Shown: piece by piece, positions 13,270 through 18,292 of the stretch
How the letters are laid out: every line of letters begins with the position of its first letter
Numbering within the stretch: position 1 is the stretch's first letter
From: JAKLFA01 sp038222225
GTDB lineage: Bacteria; Omnitrophota; Gorgyraeia; Zapsychrales; JANLHA01
Direction: 5' to 3'
Length of the DNA stretch: 18,292 bases
NCBI GenBank assembly: GCA_038222225.1
Contig: JBBRHV010000044.1
Span: forward strand, 1 to 18,292
The notes under the pieces: generated by a model
What the model saw: the letters and a program-made list of their open reading frames with translations, nothing else
The model's database searches: none
Told to the model about the DNA's origin: nothing
Made by a program: the position numbers and the translations under genes

Positions 13270-15345
13270 ATGACTGATCTATTCTGGTTAGTGCCAACCT
13301 TTTCGATCGCAGCGTTGGTATTAGCAGCCTTCTTAACGACCAGGATCCTTAAGAAGGATGAGGGCACCGATAAAATGAAAGAGATCGCCGCAGCGGTTCG
13401 CGAAGGGGCGGCAGCTTTTTTGAACCGTCAATATAAAGCGGTGGCTGTTTTTTTTGCGGTGGTGTTTGTTATTTTGGTCATTTTGGCATTTGCAAAAACA
13501 TTGTCGTTTTTTGTCCCGATCGCGTTTTTAACCGGAGGATTTTTTTCCGGGTTGTCAGGATTCTGCGGGATGAAGATCGCGACAGCGGCGTCCGCACGGA
13601 CCGCGAATGCCTGCCGATCCTCATTGAATGAAGGACTAAAAGTCGCGTTCTCGTCGGGTTCGGTGATGGGCTTTTCGGTCGTTGGGTTTGCTTTGTCGAA
13701 TCTTACGGTTTGGTATTTTTTCCTCAAATGGTATTACGCGACACATGCGCTTCCGGTGGGAATGGATGAGCCGACAGCGATTACCAGCGTTATGCTGACG
13801 GTCGGTTTAGGGGCAAGTTTTCTGGCTCTGTTTGCACGCGTGGGCGGCGGGATCTTTACCAAAGCGGCGGATGTGGGGGCGGATTTGGTCGGTAAGATTG
13901 AAGCCGGGATTCCGGAAGATGATCCCAGAAACCCGGCGGTTATTGCCGACAATGTCGGGGACAATGTCGGTGATGTGGCCGGGATGGGGGCTGATCTGTT
14001 TGAATCCTATGTGGGTTCGATCGTTGCGACAGCGTCTTTGGGTGTTGCCGCCGGTATGGGTTTTCCGGGGCTGGTGCTGCCGATGATCATAGCAGCTTTT
14101 GGTATTTTATCTTCGATGATCGGGATGGTTTTTGTCCGCACCGGTGAAGAGACCTCTCAAAAGGTACTGTTGAAGGCCCTTCATCAAGGTGTTTGGGTTG
14201 CCTCTGCGTTGGTGGTGGCCTGCTCATTTTTTGCGGTCTGGGTGGTATTGGGACCCGGCGGCATGGGTGTGTTCTGGGCTATTATCTGCGGTTTGGTGGC
14301 AGGATTGATCATCGGATTTCTGACGGAATATTACACGTCATCTCATTTCAGTCCGACAAAAAAGATCGCTCAATCTTCTGAAACAGGTCCGGCAACGGTC
14401 ATTATTTCAGGTCTGGCGGTGGGGATGATTTCGACGGCGCTGCCGGTGGTGGTGATCGGCGTGGCCATTCTTTTGAGTTTTAAATTCGCAGGGCTGTACG
14501 GCATCGGGATCGCTGCGGTTGGTATGCTTTCTACTTTGGGCATCACCCTGGCAACGGATGCTTATGGACCGGTTGCTGACAATGCCGGTGGAAACGCGGA
14601 AATGGCAGGACTCGAGCCGGCGGTTCGCGTGAAAACCGACGCGTTGGATTCTTTGGGGAACACAACAGCGGCGACGGGAAAAGGTTTTGCCATCGGCTCA
14701 GCGGCGTTAACGGCGCTGGCGCTGATCGCGGCGTTTAAGGGCCAGATCGAGATCGCGGGAGGAACAGTGGTGTTGGACCTGCTGGATCCGAATGTTCTGG
14801 TCGGTGTTTTTATCGGGGTGATGATGCCGTTTGTGTTCTCGGCTTTGACCATGAGCGCGGTAGGGCGCGCGGCCGGACAAGTGGTAGTGGAGGTTCGCCG
14901 TCAGTTTAAGGAAATTGCCGGGATCATGGAAGGAACCGGAAAACCGGATTACGCAAGCTGCGTGGATATTGTCACAACATCAGCTCTTAAAGAGATGGTC
15001 GTTCCGGCGATGCTGGCGATCGTTGCGCCGATCGCCATCGGCCTTTTGCTTGGCGTTAATAGTTTAGGCGGCCTCTTGATGGGCGCAACAGCGTCGGGGT
15101 TTGTCTTGGCTGTTATGATGGCCAATTCCGGCGGTGCTTGGGACAATGCCAAGAAATATATCGAAGAGGGCAACTTGGGCGGTAAAGGGTCGGCCTGTCA
15201 TAAGGCTGCGGTTGTGGGCGATACTGTCGGGGATCCGTTCAAGGACACATCAGGCCCGAGCATCAATATTTTGATCAAATTGATGTCTATGGTCTCCATT
15301 GTTTTTTCTGCTTTTATCCTTCAATATGCATTAAAATTGTTCTAA
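13270..15345 (+). CDS. hppA: Membrane-bound ion-pumping pyrophosphatase, K+-dependent type
   Basis: 691 residues, about 16 membrane helices. It hydrolyses pyrophosphate and pumps H+ or Na+ out. The substrate site is intact: DVGADLVGK at 201-209, EDDPRNPAVIADNVGDNVGD at about 216-235, and a second set, DAYGPVADNAGGNAEM and later DTVGDPFKDTSGPS near the end. GNTTAATGKG has A467 and G470 at the places where K+-independent enzymes have Lys and Thr, so it should need K+. The gate region DLFESYVGS has E245, the arrangement of Na+-pumping members such as that of Thermotoga. Na+ transport is therefore likely but inferred. GGGAGG (13258-13263) gives a strong ribosome site before ATG 13270. A terminator follows the gene. 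Confidence 0.96.
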   Translation: MTDLFWLVPTFSIAALVLAAFLTTRILKKDEGTDKMKEIAAAVREGAAAFLNRQYKAVAVFFAVVFVILVILAFAKTLSFFVPIAFLTGGFFSGLSGFCGMKIATAASARTANACRSSLNEGLKVAFSSGSVMGFSVVGFALSNLTVWYFFLKWYYATHALPVGMDEPTAITSVMLTVGLGASFLALFARVGGGIFTKAADVGADLVGKIEAGIPEDDPRNPAVIADNVGDNVGDVAGMGADLFESYVGSIVATASLGVAAGMGFPGLVLPMIIAAFGILSSMIGMVFVRTGEETSQKVLLKALHQGVWVASALVVACSFFAVWVVLGPGGMGVFWAIICGLVAGLIIGFLTEYYTSSHFSPTKKIAQSSETGPATVIISGLAVGMISTALPVVVIGVAILLSFKFAGLYGIGIAAVGMLSTLGITLATDAYGPVADNAGGNAEMAGLEPAVRVKTDALDSLGNTTAATGKGFAIGSAALTALALIAAFKGQIEIAGGTVVLDLLDPNVLVGVFIGVMMPFVFSALTMSAVGRAAGQVVVEVRRQFKEIAGIMEGTGKPDYASCVDIVTTSALKEMVVPAMLAIVAPIAIGLLLGVNSLGGLLMGATASGFVLAVMMANSGGAWDNAKKYIEEGNLGGKGSACHKAAVVGDTVGDPFKDTSGPSINILIKLMSMVSIVFSAFILQYALKLF

Positions 15346-15361
15346 TATAAGCCTATTAGAA
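15340..15361 (+). repeat. Perfect 8-bp inverted repeat over the hppA stop codon
   Basis: TTCTAATA (15340-15347) and TATTAGAA (15354-15361) are perfect inverted copies around a six-base loop; the TAA stop (15343-15345) lies in the left arm. It sits ten bases before the terminator hairpin and may protect the mRNA end or pause polymerase. Confidence 0.6.
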
Positions 15362-15370
15362 TGACAGAAT

Positions 15371-15414
15371 GGCGCATGGATGCTTGATCGCATCCATGCG
15401 CCTGAACTATTTTT
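15371..15414 (+). terminator. Rho-independent terminator after hppA
   Basis: GGCGCATGGATGC (15371-15383), loop TTGATC, GCATCCATGCGCC (15390-15402) form a perfect 13-bp stem. TGAACTATTTTT follows, so the T-run begins about seven bases after the stem, which is further than ideal. The position right after hppA supports termination there. Confidence 0.75.
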
Positions 15415-15508
15415 CAACCTGGGTCTTGAGTGGCAGAATCTCCCCGGAAGGCCGAGCGATGGGATTTTTTCGAGGTTTCATCACGCCGTCGGGGTTAGAT
15501 CGTCCTGT

Positions 15509-17074
15509 ATGAACAAACAGATCAAATTCAGCGAAGTCCATCATCCCCGGCCGCAGTGGCGTTCGCGGATGGGTTTTATTCTTGCCGCCTTGGGCTCTGC
15601 CGTCGGGCTTGGCAATATCTGGCGCTTTTCCTATCTTTGTTATAAGAACGGCGGAGGCGCGTTCTTAATTCCTTATTCGATCGCGCTTTTTGTGGTGGGG
15701 ATTCCGTTGATGATCTTGGAGTTTGGCCTCGGGCATAAAATGCGGGGATCCGCGCCGATGAGTTTTGCTAAGGTTAGCCGTCATTGGGAGTGGTGCGGAT
15801 GGTGGGCGGTCAATTGCGCGATGTACGGGATCATGCTCTACTATTCGGTGGTGATCGCCTGGTGTTTGAATTATGTCTTTTTTTCAGCGAATCTTTCTTG
15901 GGGAACAGATACCAAGGCCTTTTTCTTTCAGCAGTTTTTGCAGGTTTCTGAGGGCCCGATGCATATCGGAGATATCCGGGCGCCGATTCTGCTGAGTTTA
16001 GCGGCGGTCTGGGGCGTTTGCTGGGTGATCGTGTTTTTTGGTGTGCAAAAAGGGCTTGAGCGCTCCAATAAGATTTTTATGCCGTTGTTATTCGGGCTGA
16101 TCGGAGTGCTGGTGGTCTGGAGCCTGAATTTAAAGGGCGCGATGGAGGGTGTTCATGTCTATCTAAACCCGAATTTTTCACTGTTGACGAAACCCCAGAT
16201 CTGGATTGACGCGTTTTCGCAGATCTTTTTCACGCTGTCGCTGGCCTTCGGGATCATGGTCACCTATGCCTCGTATTTGCCGCGTAAGGCGGATATTGTT
16301 CAGGACGCGGTTGTGATCAGTGTGGGCAACGGCCTGTTTTCATTTATTGCAGGGTTTGCCGTGTTCGGGACCTTAGGGTATATGGCGCAGGCCACTGGCA
16401 AGCCGGTCGGCGAGGTTGTAACGGAGTCGATCGGATTGGCCTTTGTGACGTATCCTGAGGCGATCAGCAATATGCCGGCTTTTGCCGCCAGGACGTTTGG
16501 GGTCATCTTTTTTTCGGTGCTGGTCCTGGCCGGGATTTCCAGTGGCATCTCTTTGGTTGAGGCGTTCAGCGCGGCGGTGATTGATAAATTCCATTTTTCG
16601 CGTAAAACCGTGGTTTCGGTTGTGTGTTTGACGGGGTTTTTGGGCAGTATTATTTTCACAGCCGAAAGCGGACTGTTCTGGGTGGACATCCTGGATCATT
16701 TTGTCACCAACTACGGGCTGGTCATTATCGGGATTTTGGAGTGTATTTTAGTCGGCTGGATTTTCGGGGCCCACCGTTTGAGGGAGCATATCAATCACGC
16801 CGGCGGAATTACGATGACGACGATGTGGGATGTGTGCGTGCGTTTTATTGCGCCGACGGTCTTGACGGTTCTTTTAATGAACAGTTTTTATAATGAAGTA
16901 AAGGCTCCTTATGGGGGATATCCCTGGGTTTCTATTATTTTGATCGGTCGGGACTGGATCGGGATCGCCTTGATTGCCGCATTGTTTGTAACGATGCAGC
17001 CGTGGAAGCGTGAACTGGAATCCGAAGAAGAGGCGGCCGCGCAAGCAAAATTGAAAAATATTTTTCATGCTTAA
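15509..17074 (+). CDS. Sodium:neurotransmitter symporter (NSS/SNF) family transporter
   Basis: 521 residues, about 11-12 membrane helices. The family takes up amino acids or similar small molecules with Na+. Helix 1 has the sodium-binding stretch ALGSAVGLGNIWRF with N36 equivalent to a Na+ ligand in LeuT, and NGGGAFLIPY follows as usual. FGLGHKMRG, GVQKGLERSNKIFMPLLF, AFSQIFFTLSLAFGIMVTYASYL and AGISSGISLVEAFSAA are further family blocks; the substrate is not predictable. I start at ATG 15509: an in-frame start at 15380 lies inside the hppA terminator hairpin. The 94-base stretch before it has no clear promoter and only a weak ribosome site. A lipoprotein gene follows after 18 bases. Confidence 0.93.
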   Translation: MNKQIKFSEVHHPRPQWRSRMGFILAALGSAVGLGNIWRFSYLCYKNGGGAFLIPYSIALFVVGIPLMILEFGLGHKMRGSAPMSFAKVSRHWEWCGWWAVNCAMYGIMLYYSVVIAWCLNYVFFSANLSWGTDTKAFFFQQFLQVSEGPMHIGDIRAPILLSLAAVWGVCWVIVFFGVQKGLERSNKIFMPLLFGLIGVLVVWSLNLKGAMEGVHVYLNPNFSLLTKPQIWIDAFSQIFFTLSLAFGIMVTYASYLPRKADIVQDAVVISVGNGLFSFIAGFAVFGTLGYMAQATGKPVGEVVTESIGLAFVTYPEAISNMPAFAARTFGVIFFSVLVLAGISSGISLVEAFSAAVIDKFHFSRKTVVSVVCLTGFLGSIIFTAESGLFWVDILDHFVTNYGLVIIGILECILVGWIFGAHRLREHINHAGGITMTTMWDVCVRFIAPTVLTVLLMNSFYNEVKAPYGGYPWVSIILIGRDWIGIALIAALFVTMQPWKRELESEEEAAAQAKLKNIFHA

Positions 17075-17092
17075 TCATTAAAGGAGATTTGA

Positions 17093-17500
17093 ATGAGAAT
17101 TTCGGCTGTCCGCAAAAATGTTGTGTTGAGCTTGATCGCTGTCTTGATGATCGCTTTGAACGGGTGCGTGTATTTGGTGGTCGGAGGGGTAGGGGCTTTA
17201 GGCGGATATGTGGTCAGCCCGGACACGGTGGAAGGGATGCTGAATGATTATGCTATGGACGAAGTCTGGCGGGCGTCGCGCGAGGTGGTCAGTCTGATGG
17301 GCGTTATTGTGGAAGAAAGCGAAGGGGCCGGGATCATGATTGTCGAGCTTCAGAGCACGAAATTAACGGTTACGGTTTCCAGGATCGGTTATGAGGGGGC
17401 CAAGCTGGCGGTCAAAGCCCGGCGCTCGGTATTTCCGCGGATCAAGATCGCGCAGGATGTGTATATGAAAATTGTGAGCCGCCTCGAGAAAGGGAGCTGA
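17093..17500 (+). CDS. DUF3568-like lipoprotein
   Basis: 135 residues. A signal peptide with basic start (MRISAVRKN) and hydrophobic core ends in the lipobox ALNGC, so C25 should be lipidated, by the pathway that ends with the Lnt encoded in this window. The mature part starts with a glycine-rich stretch (VVGGVGALGGYVVSPDTVEG) and then an alpha-beta region with DEVWRASREVVSLMG, typical of DUF3568 proteins of unknown function. AAGGAG (17081-17086) lies six bases before ATG 17093. The gene is 18 bases after the symporter and is likely cotranscribed. The protein is short, and I saw no terminator with a clear stem after it. Confidence 0.8.
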   Translation: MRISAVRKNVVLSLIAVLMIALNGCVYLVVGGVGALGGYVVSPDTVEGMLNDYAMDEVWRASREVVSLMGVIVEESEGAGIMIVELQSTKLTVTVSRIGYEGAKLAVKARRSVFPRIKIAQDVYMKIVSRLEKGS

Positions 17501-17517
17501 GAAGAAAATTTCTAGTA

Positions 17518-17546
17518 TTGACAAGAGGCAGGGAGTTCATTAAAAT
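17518..17546 (+). promoter_or_regulatory. Strong promoter-like site with no gene directly after it
   Basis: A perfect TTGACA (17518-17523) and TAAAAT (17541-17546, five of six) are separated by exactly 17 bases. A transcript would begin near 17553, 227 bases before tRNA-Phe, with no plus-strand coding frame between. Confidence 0.65.
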
Positions 17547-17552
17547 AAGGCC

Positions 17553-17720
17553 TTCTTTAAAAACATCCATTCGTAGAAAATTGGCTTAAGAGGATTTGGA
17601 AGTGCAGGGCATGGCGGTCTGGTGCAGTTTATGAGGAAGGCAGGATTCTGAAGGTCCGTGAGCAGGGTGTCGGGTGAGCTTTGACCTCAGGAGTGGAAAC
17701 GGTAAGATGTGTTTTTGTTT
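17553..17720 (+). ncRNA. Candidate non-coding transcript, unknown
   Basis: The stretch between the promoter at 17518 and the T-rich run at 17711-17719 has no convincing plus-strand coding frame. It includes a GC-rich part (about 17600-17700) in which CTGAAGGTC (17648-17656) can pair with GACCTCAG (17683-17690) with one bulged base and a short wobble extension. I compared it by eye with SRP RNA, tmRNA and RNase P signatures and saw no match. It may equally be a long tRNA leader. Ends are approximate. Confidence 0.25.
17681..17708 (+). promoter_or_regulatory. Likely promoter of tRNA-Phe
   Basis: TTGACC (17681-17686) and TAAGAT (17703-17708) are 16 bases apart. A transcript would start near 17715, about 65 bases before the tRNA, a usual leader length. 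The -35 overlaps the right arm of the candidate hairpin in the upstream stretch. Confidence 0.45.
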
Positions 17721-17726
17721 GGTGAT

Positions 17727-17737
17727 GCCGAGGTAGC
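17727..17737 (+). repeat. Duplicate of the tRNA-Phe 5' end
   Basis: GCCGAGGTAGC at 17727-17737 is identical to the first 11 bases of tRNA-Phe (17780-17790), 53 bases downstream. Both are preceded by T-rich sequence. After it the sequence diverges (ACTTCGTTACACTCAGCAC), so no second tRNA is formed. Confidence 0.8.
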
Positions 17738-17779
17738 ACTTCGTTACACTCAGCACAGGTTTCATGAAATTTTTTTGTT

Positions 17780-17855
<76 letters not shown>

Positions 17856-18114
17856 TTTCTTTTTAGTGGTGTTAGCGTAAACTATTCAGGTTTGTTCATT
17901 TGGGCACATTTATTTTTTCCTCGCTCAAAATCTCCAAATCATTCATTGCTACATTTTGATACCATTTGTCATATTTTTTAGCACAAAAATAGCACGACCC
18001 CCCCCCGTACCTCAAAGGGGGTGCCTCCAATATAGTTTAATGAGGCTCCACAGATACCTCCCTGAGCGATTTTTGAATCCCTGTTCTAGGTGTCCATTGT
18101 AGTCATGATGTTGC
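17856..18114. other. Gene-poor tRNA flank
   Basis: No convincing gene is seen. The minus strand has an open frame of 46 codons from about 18036 down to a TGA at 17896-17898, encoding a tail such as KKYDKWYQNVAMNDLEIL, with no ATG near its upstream end; it could be a remnant of an integrase or other mobile gene, but I cannot name it. Nine cytosines run at 17998-18006, and CCCCC there can pair with GGGGG at 18017-18021. The position between a tRNA and an insertion sequence suits an old integration site, which is inference. Confidence 0.4.
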
Positions 18115-18292
18115 TGATCTTCCCCCGAAAAAGTGGACATAACGAAGAGATGGTTTTAGTATAAAGACCAGCTCAAAAAACGGAGGTGTCCAATGGAAGG
18201 GGAAAACGGAAAAAAGAAACGGTTTGACCGGGAGTTCAAGATATCAGCGGTCAAGATGGTTACAGAAGGCGGACATAAGGCGGCAGAGGTGG
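18115..18292 (+). mobile_element. Left end of an IS3-family element, cut by the window edge
   Basis: TGATCTTCCCCCGAAAAAG followed by TGGACA (from 18115) resembles the terminal repeats of the IS150-type branch of IS3, which begin TG and end in a GGACA block. An IS3-type orfA begins 78 bases further in. The right end, orfB and the target duplication lie outside the window, so the exact left boundary is uncertain by several bases. Confidence 0.6.
18193..18292 (+). CDS. IS3-family transposase OrfA, N-terminal part
   Basis: 33 codons are visible before the window ends. ATG 18193 follows CGGAGG (18181-18186) by six bases. The protein begins MEGENGKKKRFDREFKIS, then AVKMVTEGGHKAAEV. The pattern FxREFKxxAVxMVxEGxxxAAEV is the start of the helix-turn-helix domain of IS3 OrfA (HTH_Tnp_1), which binds the element's ends. 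In intact elements OrfA is joined to the DDE-type OrfB by -1 frameshifting. Whether this copy is intact cannot be seen. Confidence 0.85.
   Translation, partial: MEGENGKKKRFDREFKISAVKMVTEGGHKAAEV

Noticed and set aside
15433..15470. Second terminator or attenuator before the symporter
   Set aside because: TCCC and GGGA flank a run ending in TTTTTT, but the stem is short and interrupted; not enough to call.
15380..15508. N-terminal extension of the symporter from 15380
   Set aside because: The start codon falls inside the perfect 13-bp terminator hairpin, and the extra 43 residues resemble no NSS N-terminus.
17600..17700. SRP RNA (4.5S)
   Set aside because: Pieces such as AGGAAGGCAG and GTGTCGGG look similar, but the conserved GGAA-loop hairpin with GGTCAGG and AGCAGCC is not present in order.
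17998..18021. C9 run with GGGGG as a terminator
   Set aside because: The stem can form, but no T-run follows in either direction, and there is no gene that would need it.

Overview
The window is bacterial chromosome from a Gram-negative organism. An apolipoprotein N-acyltransferase and a lipid A-type acyltransferase imply an outer membrane with lipoproteins and LPS-like lipids. Every convincing gene lies on the plus strand. Gene content and small size of the proteins would suit an uncultivated PVC-type lineage such as Omnitrophota, but that placement is inference: no rRNA or phylogeny was available.

Layout. (1) 1-208 is the 3' end of an unrecognised gene. (2) 280-1755 is a type IV toxin-antitoxin pair of the AbiE family, with a near-consensus promoter and a perfect palindrome just downstream of it. 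(3) 1840-2018 is a strong promoter followed by a highly structured leader, and it opens a long run of cell-envelope and housekeeping genes: prfB, secA, a small membrane protein, lnt, a membrane-anchored response regulator, a soluble response regulator, a lipid A-type acyltransferase, a 57-residue membrane protein and a CaCA-type cation exchanger (to 11536). Spacing is short, and lnt overlaps the next gene by 4 bases. (4) 11529-12331 has an octamer-repeat spacer, a DUF502 membrane protein and the start of a HAD phosphatase. (5) 13013-13174 is a separately promoted 26-residue, very basic peptide gene. (6) 13270-15414 is a membrane pyrophosphatase with K+-dependent-type signature residues, closed by a perfect 13-bp terminator hairpin. 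(7) 15509-17500 holds a sodium:neurotransmitter-type symporter and a DUF3568-like lipoprotein. (8) 17518-17855 contains two promoter-like sites, an apparently non-coding stretch and tRNA-Phe(GAA). (9) 17856-18292 is a gene-poor tRNA flank and the left end of an IS3-family element cut by the window edge.

How it fits together. SecA, Lnt and the acyltransferase all serve export and outer-membrane building. The pyrophosphatase (probably sodium-pumping by its residues), the CaCA exchanger and the NSS symporter suggest that sodium gradients matter to this cell. The most unusual parts are the prfB leader, which may replace the classic prfB frameshift control, the putative transcript upstream of tRNA-Phe, and the tiny basic peptide gene. 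No CRISPR array, prophage or large biosynthetic cluster was seen.
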